Counted from the stretch's first letter, positions 1-7,892 are shown. The stretch is DNA of 30,632 nucleotides from an uncultured bacterium (GCA_905214155.1 CAJMLC010000004.1:1-30632); one strand, 5' to 3'. Notes: generated from the letters alone by a model not told the origin. Numbers and translations: made by a program.

Positions 1-82
1 GACGTTGAGTGCGCAAGGCGATACTTTATATGACCTTCACTTTTGCATTCAACGTTCCCAGAAAACAGAGGAGGGAACCGTG

Positions 83-295
83 ATGAAATACGATCGAGTG
101 AACAATGTGATCCAGCTGTATCCGTCCGCAGCCTGCGAGGGGATGGATCTTGCTGCCGTGAACCGGCGGGCGGAGGTGCGCTTCCGTGCGGCGGAGCGCC
201 GCAGAAATGTGCTGAACGCCGTCGAGGCAGCGGTGACAGCGCTGATCGGCTTGGGTTTTGCGGTCTGCGTCGCGCTGACGCTCACCATGCTTTGA
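83..295 (+). CDS. Small single-pass membrane protein of unknown function
   Basis: A 70-residue protein not recognised as a member of any named family. The chosen ATG at 83 sits about 6 bases after a GAGGAGGG ribosome site (69-76); an in-frame upstream ATG at 5 lacks such a site. The N-terminal half is polar and holds an arginine-rich stretch (residues about 29-42). The last 28 residues form one hydrophobic segment ending in LTLTML, so the likely topology is a cytoplasmic domain with a C-terminal membrane anchor. Its stop overlaps the end of the convergent decarboxylase-like gene by 14 bases. A weak possible promoter (TTGAGT, 16 bases, TATATG) lies at 5-32. Confidence 0.55.
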   Translation: MKYDRVNNVIQLYPSAACEGMDLAAVNRRAEVRFRAAERRRNVLNAVEAAVTALIGLGFAVCVALTLTML

Positions 296-1442
296 TGCGG
301 TACGGCGGCTCCTCCGTCAGGCGGAAAAGCTCGCCGCTGCTCCACAGAAATTCCGGGAGGACGGGGCTTGGCGCATGGACGCCTACGTCCAGCAGCGCGA
401 TCAGGTCGCCCGCCTTCACGGGCGGGAGGATCTGGCGGTCGGAGATATGGTCGCGCAGCGCGGGGCCGCAGCCCACGACGTCGTACATCCGCAGCTGCCG
501 CACGTCTTCCATGCTTCCGCCGACGAGCAGCAGCGGCTGCCGCGGGACGCTGCCCGTCCAGAGGCGCACGGGGCCGGGAAGATCCAGAACGACTAGGGGA
601 CGCTCGCGCGGCTTGACGGTGAGGACCCTTGTGATCAGCATACCCTGTCGGGCCGCGAGCCATGCGCCCGGCGCGGCGGAGAGGCGGACGGGGCTCGTGC
701 CGACGGCTTCGCGCACCAATGTGCCGATCTGACCGATGTCCGGCTCGTCGGTCTGCCGGGCGGGACTTGGGCCTGCACCGAGGCCGCAGAGGGTCATGCG
801 ATGGCCGGTCTGTTCGTGAAATTCGCGCATCCAGTCCAGCAGCGTGCGGGCCGCAGCGGGATAGAGCCCCGGTTCGCAGTCATGCTCCGCCAGCCATACG
901 CCGAGACCAACCTCCGCGCCCTGCGAAGCATAGTATTCCGCGAGGAAGAACGCCTCGCGCTTTGTCATGCCGAATTTGCTCTTTTCACACTGCGCGGCGG
1001 TCCGTCCGCGCCAGAGCAGCCGCCCGCCGGGGCAGACGCGCAGGAGCATGCGCTTCGGCACAAATCCGGGCCGCAGCGCTGGATCGTCCAACACATACGC
1101 CGCGCCGAGACCTTGCGCGAGGCGTTCCCCCTCCGGATCCAGCCGTCCGGGCGCATAACGCAGGCACGCCCCGGAGAAGCCGCAGCGCTCCGCGTGTGCC
1201 AGCTCTGCCGCCGATGTACATTCGACGCCGCAGCCGCTCTCGCGCAAAATGGAGAGCACGGCGGGATCTGCATTCCAGCGCAGCGGGAACCAGAGCGAGA
1301 AGCCCTCGTTCCACGAAAAGGCCGCGCGGGCCTGCGCAGCGTTCTGCCGCAGGCCCGCCTCGTCATACACATAAAACGGCGCAGCCAGCTGCTTCGCGGC
1401 CTGACGGAGCGCCCGTACCGGCAGAAAGAGACTGCTGTTCAT
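282..1442 (-). CDS. PLP decarboxylase/alanine racemase-fold protein, probable pseudoenzyme
   Basis: A 386-residue protein with the layout of group III (DapDC/ornithine decarboxylase-type) PLP enzymes: N-terminal barrel entry FYVYDEAGLRQN (about 23-34), the stretch ESGCGVECTSAAEL (68-81), and a C-terminal beta domain with AGDLIALLDVG (344-354). The catalytic signatures have decayed. The PLP lysine motif (YAVKAN-like) reads FPLRWN (52-57), with Arg for Lys; the HxGS motif reads WLAE (183-186); the phosphate-binding EPGR reads AAPG (256-259); and the CESxD-type cysteine is missing near 326-331. I infer a non-catalytic or repurposed protein. The ATG at 1442 overlaps the coaX stop as ATGA, so it is translationally coupled to coaX. 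An in-frame start at 1526 would lie within coaX and is not favoured. Confidence 0.75.
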   Translation of the reverse strand: MNSSLFLPVRALRQAAKQLAAPFYVYDEAGLRQNAAQARAAFSWNEGFSLWFPLRWNADPAVLSILRESGCGVECTSAAELAHAERCGFSGACLRYAPGRLDPEGERLAQGLGAAYVLDDPALRPGFVPKRMLLRVCPGGRLLWRGRTAAQCEKSKFGMTKREAFFLAEYYASQGAEVGLGVWLAEHDCEPGLYPAAARTLLDWMREFHEQTGHRMTLCGLGAGPSPARQTDEPDIGQIGTLVREAVGTSPVRLSAAPGAWLAARQGMLITRVLTVKPRERPLVVLDLPGPVRLWTGSVPRQPLLLVGGSMEDVRQLRMYDVVGCGPALRDHISDRQILPPVKAGDLIALLDVGVHAPSPVLPEFLWSSGELFRLTEEPPYRIKAW

Positions 1443-2215
1443 CGGTTGTCGCGCCGGTTGTTTTCGTAGAGGATGACGAGGCCCTTGAGCAGCAGGTCGC
1501 GGTCGTAGATGATCTCGCGGCGGCACATCGGGAGGATGAACCGCGCGATGCCGCCCGTGGCGACGACGGTGGCCTTCTGGCCGAGCTCTTCTTCGATGCG
1601 CTCGATCATGCCGTCGATCATGCAGGCGTTGCCCAGCATGATGCCGCTGCGCATCGCGTCGATCGTGTTGCGGCCGATGGCCTTTTTCGGCATATCGAGG
1701 CTGATGCCCGGCAGCTGCGCGGCCCGGCCGGCGAGCGCCTCGGTCGCGACTTTGACGCCCGTGCAGATGCTGCCGCCGATGTAGGCGCCGTTTTTGTCCA
1801 CGACGGCGATCGTCGTCGCCGTGCCCATGTCGATCATGATGAGCGGCGGCTTGTATTCATGCAGCGCCGCCACGGCCCCGACCACAAGGTCGCTGCCGAC
1901 GGAGGCGGGATTGTCCAGCAGGATGTTCAGCCCGGTCTTGATGCCGGGGCCGACGACGAGCGGCTTTTTGCCCGTCAGCTTCATGACCGCCGTCCGCACC
2001 GAGTTCAGGACCGGCGGCACGACCGACGAGATGATCACGCCAGTCACCGCCTCGCGCTGGATCTCATAGAGCGCGAGCAGGTTTTTCAGGTCCATGCAGT
2101 ACTGGTCGGACGTTTTGATGAGGTCCGTCGCGATGCGGGCCTCCTGTGTGATTTTTTCGTTTTCATAGCAGCCCACGACGATATTCGTGTTGCCGATGTC
2201 AATCAATAGCAGCAT
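1439..2215 (-). CDS. coaX: Type III pantothenate kinase CoaX
   Basis: A 258-residue cytoplasmic kinase that phosphorylates pantothenate, the first step of coenzyme A synthesis. It belongs to the ASKHA fold and, as a family, needs a monovalent cation and is not inhibited by CoA. Visible motifs are the phosphate loop DIGNT (6-10), GSDLVVGAVAA (107-117) with the likely catalytic Asp109, and DMGTATT (129-135). The usual GxDR reads GSDL, so the Arg is Leu, a point to note beside an otherwise intact family pattern. The start at 2215 was chosen because the protein opens directly with the LLLIDIGNTN phosphate loop. It overlaps the upstream phosphoesterase gene by 17 bases and the downstream gene by 4, giving a three-gene operon. 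Confidence 0.93.
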   Translation of the reverse strand: MLLLIDIGNTNIVVGCYENEKITQEARIATDLIKTSDQYCMDLKNLLALYEIQREAVTGVIISSVVPPVLNSVRTAVMKLTGKKPLVVGPGIKTGLNILLDNPASVGSDLVVGAVAALHEYKPPLIMIDMGTATTIAVVDKNGAYIGGSICTGVKVATEALAGRAAQLPGISLDMPKKAIGRNTIDAMRSGIMLGNACMIDGMIERIEEELGQKATVVATGGIARFILPMCRREIIYDRDLLLKGLVILYENNRRDNR

Positions 2216-2702
2216 CGTTGTCCTCCATCGTTTCCGCGTTCCGCAGGCGGCAGACAAAGCCGCCGCGTCCGTCCGTGATGATCTCGCCAAAGGCTGAACG
2301 GCCCGCGCCGCACGCGCCGGGGTTCATCAGCCAGAGGCCGTCCTGCTCCTCGAGCAGCGCCCGGTGCGTATGGCCGAAGAGCGCGAGCTGCGCGTCCACG
2401 CGCCGCGCCTCCAACGCCAGCCGCGTCAGCCCGGACTTCACGCCGAACAGGTGCCCATGCGTCAGGAAGATGCGCACGCCGTCCAGCGAGACCGTCAGGC
2501 TCGGCGGGACGTTCGTAAAATAGTCGCAGTTGCCCGGCACGTGGTAAAAATCCACGCCGGAAAATACGGACTCCATGCTCTCGGCGTCCTCTAAGTGGTC
2601 GCCGAGGTGGATCACCGCGTCGGGCCGGAGGCGCTCGATCGCGTCATACATCGTGCCGAGGGCGCGGTGCGAGTCCGAAAACACAAGAATCTTCAAGTTC
2701 AT
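2199..2702 (-). CDS. YfcE/MJ0936-type metallophosphoesterase
   Basis: A 167-residue calcineurin-like phosphoesterase of the small YfcE type, a cytoplasmic two-metal phosphodiesterase family of loosely known substrates. The full set of metal-binding motifs is present in order: FSDSH (8-12), HLGDH (about 32-36), PGNCD (about 56-60), THGH (about 81-84) and FGHTH (about 109-113). Length is usual for the family. The ATG at 2702 follows an AAAGGTGA ribosome site. It is the first gene of the minus-strand operon with coaX, and is divergent from the small-protein cluster starting at 2773; the 70 bases between them must hold promoters for both, but I saw no convincing -10/-35 pair. Confidence 0.9.
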   Translation of the reverse strand: MNLKILVFSDSHRALGTMYDAIERLRPDAVIHLGDHLEDAESMESVFSGVDFYHVPGNCDYFTNVPPSLTVSLDGVRIFLTHGHLFGVKSGLTRLALEARRVDAQLALFGHTHRALLEEQDGLWLMNPGACGAGRSAFGEIITDGRGGFVCRLRNAETMEDNDAAID

Positions 2703-2772
2703 TCACCTTTTCCGTTCCGCCCGCATAGGATGAAGGAGACATCCGTCTTGACCGTCTGAAGGAGGAACCATT

Positions 2773-3009
2773 ATGGACTATCATCCCGGCGCAACTGCGC
2801 CTTTCCCGCTGGACGAGGGGCAGCTGCGCAGCATCCTCGCGACCGAAAACGGGCGGAAGCTGCTCCTGCTCCTGCAAAAGACCGATCCTGCCGCGCTCCG
2901 CGACGCGGCAAAAGCCGCCAAAGCGGGCGATTATGTCGCGGTGCAGCGGATCCTGGGGCCGTTTTTACAGTCGCCGGAGGCGAATGCCCTCTTCGGGGGC
3001 AGGCCGTAA
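2773..3009 (+). CDS. Small hypothetical protein, first of a three-gene cluster
   Basis: A 78-residue soluble, helical-looking protein not assignable to a named family. It starts at ATG 2773 behind a strong GAAGGAGGAA site. The middle is rich in Leu, Ala and Lys (LLLLLQKTDPAALRDAAKAA, about 30-49) followed by VQRILGPFLQSPEA, suggesting a compact helical domain. No signal peptide or membrane segment is visible. The stop lies 3 bases before the next ATG, so the two genes are almost certainly cotranslated. Small proteins of this style occur in clusters in spore-forming Clostridia, but a sporulation role is only a guess. Confidence 0.6.
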   Translation: MDYHPGATAPFPLDEGQLRSILATENGRKLLLLLQKTDPAALRDAAKAAKAGDYVAVQRILGPFLQSPEANALFGGRP

Positions 3010-3012
3010 GCC

Positions 3013-3351
3013 ATGGACAATCTGCAATCTGCGCTCCAGCAGCTGCTGGCCGATCCGCAGCAGCTCGCGGAGCTGGCCTCGATGGCCTCGGCGCTCGGGC
3101 TGCATCCGCCCGAGGGCGGCCCGCCGCCCCAGCCGCCGCCGAAACCGGAAGATCAAAAGCGGCCGGATGCGCCGCCGCGGCCGGAAGGGCCAAGGCCGCC
3201 CATGCCGCCGGGCGACCGGCGGGAAAAGCTGCTGATGGCACTGCGGCCTTTCTTGAAGCCGGAGCGCCAGGAAAAGCTCGACCGGGCGCTGCGCATCGCG
3301 CAGCTGACACAGCTGGCCGGGTCGGCCTTTTCCGGTCACAAGCATCTCTGA
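3013..3351 (+). CDS. Small hypothetical protein with proline-rich linker
   Basis: A 112-residue protein in three parts: an N-terminal helical segment rich in Gln, Leu and Ala (about 1-35), a proline-rich linker (about 36-68; many PP and PxP units with charged residues), and a C-terminal helix pair with LLMALRPFLKPERQEKLDRA (about 73-92) followed by a hydrophobic patch. I do not recognise a named family. There is no good ribosome site of its own, and the start is 3 bases after the preceding stop, which points to translational coupling. The two folded ends separated by a proline linker resemble a tether or scaffold; that is inference. Confidence 0.6.
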   Translation: MDNLQSALQQLLADPQQLAELASMASALGLHPPEGGPPPQPPPKPEDQKRPDAPPRPEGPRPPMPPGDRREKLLMALRPFLKPERQEKLDRALRIAQLTQLAGSAFSGHKHL

Positions 3352-3375
3352 ATACCCGCTGAAAGGAGGCACGCC

Positions 3376-3702
3376 ATGTATCAACGCTACATCGCAAACC
3401 CGGACGGGACGTTCCGCAAAACGGTCGTCGACGAGCCGCCGCGGCCCATGCCGCCTCCGCCGCCAGAGCCACCCTGCGCGCCGCCTCCGCCGAGGCCGGA
3501 GCTTTCCTGCCCGCCGGAAGGGGCAAGGCCGCCGGAGCCGTCCTGTCCGCCAAAGCCGCTTTCGCTGCGCGGGCTGCTGCCGGAGACGCTGGACGTCGGC
3601 GATCTGCTGCTGGCACTGATCCTCCTGCTGCTCTATCTCGACAGCGAGGACGAGGATCCAAAGTCGCTTCTGATCATTCTTGCGGTGTGCTTTTTCCTCT
3701 AG
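3376..3702 (+). CDS. Small proline-rich protein with C-terminal membrane segment
   Basis: A 108-residue protein starting at ATG 3376 behind AAAGGAGG. After a short N-terminal part (MYQRYIANPDGTFRK) comes a proline-rich stretch from about 21 to 58 with several cysteines in SCPP/PPCAPP contexts, and then two hydrophobic segments (LLLALILLLLYL, about 78-89, and LLIILAVCFFL at the very C-terminus) split by an acidic DSEDEDPK turn. That suggests a C-terminal hairpin or tail anchor in the membrane. Family not recognised. The gene ends 3 bases from the stop of the convergent LolA-like gene, with no terminator hairpin between the two. Confidence 0.6.
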   Translation: MYQRYIANPDGTFRKTVVDEPPRPMPPPPPEPPCAPPPPRPELSCPPEGARPPEPSCPPKPLSLRGLLPETLDVGDLLLALILLLLYLDSEDEDPKSLLIILAVCFFL

Positions 3703-3705
3703 CTT

Positions 3706-4479
3706 TTAAGAGGTGAAGGGATCAGTACCATCGGGTAAGCGGAAGGCATCGGCCAGCGCGGCGTCCTCGCCCGCCAGCGGCTCGAGCAGGGTCTGCTCGG
3801 CCTCGTAGACGACGGTGCCGTCCACGGTCGTGCTCTGGCGGTAGAGCAGACCAGAATCCGTGCTGACCCAGTACTGCCGCTCCGCGCCGTCCGTCAGCGC
3901 GCGGACATAGACAAGGTCCAGACCCGTCTGCCCGTCGGCCAGGAAGCCGCCCTCGCGGATGGCCGAGGCGGGGAGGCGGATGATGTCCTCGTAGGTCGGG
4001 AGGCCCGCGAGGTCTTCATACGTGGCCCCGTCCTGCATCGAAAAGCCCGTGGGCGTCTCGCCCTCGTACCAGATGAAGACGGTCTCGCCGTCGGTCAGCA
4101 GATAGCGCGTCTCAAAGCTGTCCGTGCTCTCGGCGCGGACGCGCCCGCCGGAGGCCCAGAGGTCGACGACCGCCGTCCGCGTGTGCGTGCCGGAGCGGCG
4201 CGTCACCGTGAACGTCTGGTGAAAGGCCGAAAGGCGCGTCATGCTCTGCAGGACGGTCTGGACATTGTCCGCCGTGACGGTGAGGACGCTCTCCTCCTCG
4301 CGCGGCGTGTCCTCCTGCTCCTGGGCCGGGCGGCTCTCGGGCAGGACGATCTCGTCGTGCTTCCGCCCGCTGCGCCCGGATAAAAACAGCAGCACCAGAA
4401 CGGCGACGACCAGCAGCGCCGCGGCACAGGCCGCCGCGAGCATCCGCAGATCTCTGCGCTTGTCTTCCACTGCCGTCAT
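3706..4479 (-). CDS. Membrane-anchored LolA-like fold protein, unknown function
   Basis: A protein of about 257 residues: a short basic N-terminus, one membrane segment (about 13-34, rich in Ala, Leu and Val), an acidic Pro/Glu linker, then an extracytoplasmic domain from about 60 to the end. The domain carries the beta-rich pattern seen in clostridial proteins of the LolA/lipoprotein-sorting-like fold (for example VDLWASGGRVRAES, YLLTDGETVFIWYEGE, YWVSTDSGLLYRQ). The start is uncertain. ATG 4479 touches the AGGAGGG site, while an in-frame GTG at 4470 has better spacing (about 9 bases), giving 254 residues. It is the last gene of the trpS-wecB operon, 76 bases after wecB across a strong hairpin. 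Function is not known. Confidence 0.75.
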   Translation of the reverse strand: MTAVEDKRRDLRMLAAACAAALLVVAVLVLLFLSGRSGRKHDEIVLPESRPAQEQEDTPREEESVLTVTADNVQTVLQSMTRLSAFHQTFTVTRRSGTHTRTAVVDLWASGGRVRAESTDSFETRYLLTDGETVFIWYEGETPTGFSMQDGATYEDLAGLPTYEDIIRLPASAIREGGFLADGQTGLDLVYVRALTDGAERQYWVSTDSGLLYRQSTTVDGTVVYEAEQTLLEPLAGEDAALADAFRLPDGTDPFTS

Positions 4480-4504
4480 CCCTCCTGTCTTGCGTTTGAA
4501 ACAG

Positions 4505-4541
4505 GCATCACCACACGAACCGGAATGTCGTGTGGTGCTGC
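4505..4541 (-). other. Intra-operon hairpin between wecB and the LolA-like gene
   Basis: Arms 4505-4518 and 4528-4541 pair at 13 of 14 positions around a 9-base loop. On the transcribed minus strand it is followed only by CTGTTTC, so it is not a classical terminator. It could lower readthrough or protect the 3' end of the wecB message. On the plus strand a T-rich stretch follows, but no plus-strand gene ends here. Confidence 0.6.
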
Positions 4542-4555
4542 CTTTCGTTTTGTCG

Positions 4556-5707
4556 TTACTGTGCGCAGAAATCGCCGAGACGATCCGCTGTGCGGCCAAA
4601 GTGCCACAGGATCGCCTGGACGATGCGCTCGCTGGCATGGCCGTCGCCGTAGGGGTTGACGGCCTTTGCCATTTTGGCGTAGGCGGCTTCGCTGTGCAGC
4701 AGCTCATTCGCCTCTCGCAGAATGGTCTCCTGCTCCACGCCGACGAGCTTGGCTGTGCCCGCGGCGATGGCCTCGGGCCGCTCGGTCTCCCGGCGCATGA
4801 CGAGCACCGGCTTGCCGAGCGCTGGTGCCTCCTCCTGCAAGCCGCCCGAGTCAGTCAGGACGAAGAAGCAGCGGGCCATCAGGTTGTGCATCTCTTCGAC
4901 GTCGATCGGGTCGATCAGGTGGATGCGCGGATGGCTGCCCAGAATCGGGAACGCGCACTCGCGCACGACCGGGCTGAGATGCACCGGATAGACGACCTCG
5001 ACATCCGGGTTTTCCTCGACGAGGCGCAGGATGGCGTGCATGATGTTCTGCATCGGCGCGCCGTAGTTCTCGCGCCGGTGGCACGTGACGGCGAGGATGC
5101 GGTGATGCGCGAAATCCAGCTCATTGAGGATGGCGGTCGAGAATTTGTAATCCGGGCGCACCGTATAGCGCATGGCGTCGATGGCGGTGTTGCCGGTGAT
5201 GAAAATGTCGCCCATGATGCTCTCGTGCCTGAGGTTTTCGGCGTTGGCCTTCGTCGGCGAGAAGTGCAGGTCGGCAATGTCGCCGACGAGCGTGCGGTTC
5301 ATCTCCTCCGGGAACGGGGAATATTTGTCCCACGTGCGCAGCCCCGCCTCCACATGGCCGACCTTGACCTGATGGTAGAACGCGGCCAGGGCCCCAGCGA
5401 ACGTCGTGGACGTGTCGCCGTGGACGAGGATGAGGTCGGGCTTGTCCTGCTCGAAGACGCGCTCCATGCCGAGCAGCGTCTTGCAGGTGATGGTAGAGAG
5501 CGTCTGGCGCCGCTCCATAATGTCGAGATCAAAATCGCCGTGCAGATGGAAGATCTGCATGACGGAATCGAGCATTTCGCGGTGCTGCCCGGTCAGGCAG
5601 ACACGGCTTTCGATGGCGTCGCATGCCTCCAGCGCCTTGACCAGCGGGGCCATCTTGATGGCCTCGGGCCGTGTGCCGAAGACGGACATGACCTTAATTT
5701 TCTCCAT
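4556..5707 (-). CDS. wecB: UDP-GlcNAc 2-epimerase (non-hydrolysing)
   Basis: A 383-residue cytoplasmic enzyme interconverting UDP-GlcNAc and UDP-ManNAc, the ManNAc donor for teichoic-acid linkage units and other wall polymers. The family motifs are all present: GTRPEAIKMAP (11-21), TGQHREML (39-46), HGDTSTT (96-102), EAGLRT (120-125), PEEMNR (133-138), TCHRREN (208-214), TDSGGLQEE (285-293) and ETERPE (307-312). Length is standard. The start overlaps the stop of the tagO/wecA-like gene by 14 bases, so the two are coupled, which fits their consecutive use in building a polyprenyl-linked GlcNAc-ManNAc unit. Confidence 0.95.
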   Translation of the reverse strand: MEKIKVMSVFGTRPEAIKMAPLVKALEACDAIESRVCLTGQHREMLDSVMQIFHLHGDFDLDIMERRQTLSTITCKTLLGMERVFEQDKPDLILVHGDTSTTFAGALAAFYHQVKVGHVEAGLRTWDKYSPFPEEMNRTLVGDIADLHFSPTKANAENLRHESIMGDIFITGNTAIDAMRYTVRPDYKFSTAILNELDFAHHRILAVTCHRRENYGAPMQNIMHAILRLVEENPDVEVVYPVHLSPVVRECAFPILGSHPRIHLIDPIDVEEMHNLMARCFFVLTDSGGLQEEAPALGKPVLVMRRETERPEAIAAGTAKLVGVEQETILREANELLHSEAAYAKMAKAVNPYGDGHASERIVQAILWHFGRTADRLGDFCAQ

Positions 5708-6884
5708 GTTGTTCCTCCTTGGGCGCGTCGGGCTCCGACGATCCTGCGGCTGCGGCCTCTGCCGGTTCGGGGTCTGCGGGCTGTTCCGGCTGCGCGGCCG
5801 GTTCTGCGTTTGCGGGCTGCGGTTCCTGCTTTGTATCCTCCGCGGGCTTTTCCTGTTTGGAGAAGATCAGGCGGAAGCCGATCATGCTCACCACGAAGAC
5901 CGCGCCGATCAGGATCAGGGCCTTCAGCTCGCCCGACGACGTCAGCAGCACGGCGGCGAGGCCGAGGATCGCCGTCAGCATATAGGCGATGGCGACCGAC
6001 TGCTTCTGCGAGAAGCCCATGTCGATGAGGCGGTGGTGGATATGGCCGCGGTCGGCGTGCATGGGGCTCTGCCCGTGCGCCACGCGGCGCAGCACCGCGA
6101 AGCAGATGTCGAAGATCGGCACGCCGAGAATGAGAAACGGCACCGCAAACGAGATGATCGCATACATTTTGAACAGGCCCGTCACCGAGAGCGTCGCGAG
6201 GATATAGCCCAGGAACGTCGCGCCGGTGTCGCCCATGAAAATTTTCGCGGGGTTGAAGTTATACGGAATAAAGCCGAGGCATGCGCCGAACAGCGCACAG
6301 AGGATGATCGCGATGTTCGTCTCTGCGACCATCAGCGCGATCACGATCAGCGACGCCGTCGAAATGGCCGACACGCCGACGGCGAGGCCATCCAGCCCGT
6401 CGATGAAGTTGACCGCGTTCGTGATCGCCACGATCCATACGATCGTGATCGGCACGGAGAGCCAGCCGAGGTTCACGTATCTCATGTCCGAAAACACGTT
6501 CGGATTCGACAAAAACTGGATGCGGCAGCCGTAGTAGACCGCGACGCCCGCCGCCGCGATCTGCACGAGCAGCTTCGGCAGGGCCTTGAGCGCCATGATG
6601 TCGTCCATCACGCCGAGCACCACGATCATCACCGCGCCGAGCAGGATGCCCTGCATCTGTCGGTCGATGTCCGCAAACACAAGCGTCGACAGCAGGAACG
6701 CGAGGAAAATAGCCAGACCGCCGAGGCGCGGAATGGGCACCTTGTGCATGCGCCGGTTATCCTTCGGCACGTCGATCGCGCCGACCTTGTAGGCCAGCGT
6801 CTTGACCAGCGGCGTCGCCAAAAACGACACCACCGCCGCCAGCCCCATGGCCAGCAGCATATAAATCACCGTTCTGGTCGTCAA
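5694..6884 (-). CDS. tagO: Undecaprenyl-phosphate GlcNAc-1-phosphate transferase (TagO/WecA type)
   Basis: A 396-residue polytopic membrane enzyme of the MraY/WecA family that transfers GlcNAc-1-P from UDP-GlcNAc to undecaprenyl phosphate, starting wall teichoic acid or a related secondary polymer. Seen motifs: DNRRMHKVPIPRLGG (42-56), the Mg-binding DD (94-95), NAVNFIDGLDGLAVG (156-170), FMGDTG (216-221) and the WecA-type HADRGHIHHRL (276-286). About ten hydrophobic segments are visible. The TTG at 6884 is preceded by AGGAGAG at suitable spacing; ATG 6860 is an alternative but removes the start of the first membrane segment. A Pro/Glu/Ala-rich tail of about 54 residues follows the last membrane helix and is absent from typical family members. 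Confidence 0.9.
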   Translation of the reverse strand: MTTRTVIYMLLAMGLAAVVSFLATPLVKTLAYKVGAIDVPKDNRRMHKVPIPRLGGLAIFLAFLLSTLVFADIDRQMQGILLGAVMIVVLGVMDDIMALKALPKLLVQIAAAGVAVYYGCRIQFLSNPNVFSDMRYVNLGWLSVPITIVWIVAITNAVNFIDGLDGLAVGVSAISTASLIVIALMVAETNIAIILCALFGACLGFIPYNFNPAKIFMGDTGATFLGYILATLSVTGLFKMYAIISFAVPFLILGVPIFDICFAVLRRVAHGQSPMHADRGHIHHRLIDMGFSQKQSVAIAYMLTAILGLAAVLLTSSGELKALILIGAVFVVSMIGFRLIFSKQEKPAEDTKQEPQPANAEPAAQPEQPADPEPAEAAAAGSSEPDAPKEEQHGEN

Positions 6885-6899
6885 ACCGAAACACTCTCC

Positions 6900-7892
6900 T
6901 TAGCGGGCGACGAAGCCGACCTTTTTATAGACCTTGCGCAGCGTCTTCTCCGCGAGATAGCTCGCCTTCTGCGCGCCCTCTTTATAGATGCCCTCGAGAT
7001 AGGCCTTGTCGCCGAGGAGCTTCTTTGCCTCTTCCTGGATCGGGCGCACCAGCTCGACCACGGCCTCGCCGACGGCGGGCTTGAAGATGCCGTAGCCCTG
7101 CCCTTCAAATTCCGCCTCAGCCTCCGCAATCGTCTTGCCCGTGGCCGCGCAGTAGATGGTCAGCAGGTTCGAAATGCCCTTTTTATTGACCATATCATAC
7201 TTGACCGCCGTCTCGCAGTCCGTCACCGCGCGCTTAAATTTGCGCATGATGTCCTCCGGGCGATCCATCAGGAACACACAACCGTCCGGCTCGGACTTGG
7301 ACATTTTGTTCTCCGGTGTGCCGAGGCTCATGATGCGTGCGCCCATCTTGGGGATGAACGGCTCCGGCAGCGTGAACGTGTCGGGGAAGGAGTTGTTGAA
7401 GCGCGTCGCGATGTCGCGGCAGAGCTCGACATGCTGCTTCTGATCCTCGCCGACCGGGACAAGATCGGCCTGATAGATCAGAATGTCCGCCGCCATCAGC
7501 ACCGGATAGGTGAAGAGGCCCGCCGTGATGTTGTCGGCGTGCTGCTGCGATTTCATCTTGAACTGCGTCATGCGGCTCAGTTCGCCAAACTGCGTGTAGC
7601 AGCCCAGCACCCAGGAAAGCTCCGCGTGCGCAGGCACGTGCGACTGGATGAACATGATGTTCTTCTGCGGATCGAGGCCGCAGGCGATATACTGCGCCAG
7701 CTGCTCGAGGCTGCGGCGGCGAAGATCCGCCGGGACCTGCCGGACCGTGATCGCGTGCATGTCGACGATGCAGTAGATGCAGTCATATTCGTCCTGAAGG
7801 GCGACCCAGTTTTTGATCGCACCCATATAGGAGCCAAGTGTCAGATCGCCGCTCGGCTGAATGCCGGAAAAAATGCGTTTTTTCGCGTCCAT
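6900..7892 (-). CDS. trpS: Tryptophanyl-tRNA synthetase
   Basis: A 330-residue class I synthetase charging tRNA-Trp. The HIGH-region signature reads PSGDLTLGSYMGA (13-25), KMSKS lies at 196-200, and VGEDQKQH (147-154) is the usual ATP/Trp-site stretch. Length is that of bacterial TrpS. Its ATG follows AGAGGG by about 6 bases. It leads the minus-strand operon: the TagO-like gene begins only 15 bases after its stop. A strong promoter lies at 7951-7979. I looked for a tryptophan T-box leader between the promoter and the gene; the leader is only about 50 bases, too short for one. Confidence 0.95.
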   Translation of the reverse strand: MDAKKRIFSGIQPSGDLTLGSYMGAIKNWVALQDEYDCIYCIVDMHAITVRQVPADLRRRSLEQLAQYIACGLDPQKNIMFIQSHVPAHAELSWVLGCYTQFGELSRMTQFKMKSQQHADNITAGLFTYPVLMAADILIYQADLVPVGEDQKQHVELCRDIATRFNNSFPDTFTLPEPFIPKMGARIMSLGTPENKMSKSEPDGCVFLMDRPEDIMRKFKRAVTDCETAVKYDMVNKKGISNLLTIYCAATGKTIAEAEAEFEGQGYGIFKPAVGEAVVELVRPIQEEAKKLLGDKAYLEGIYKEGAQKASYLAEKTLRKVYKKVGFVAR

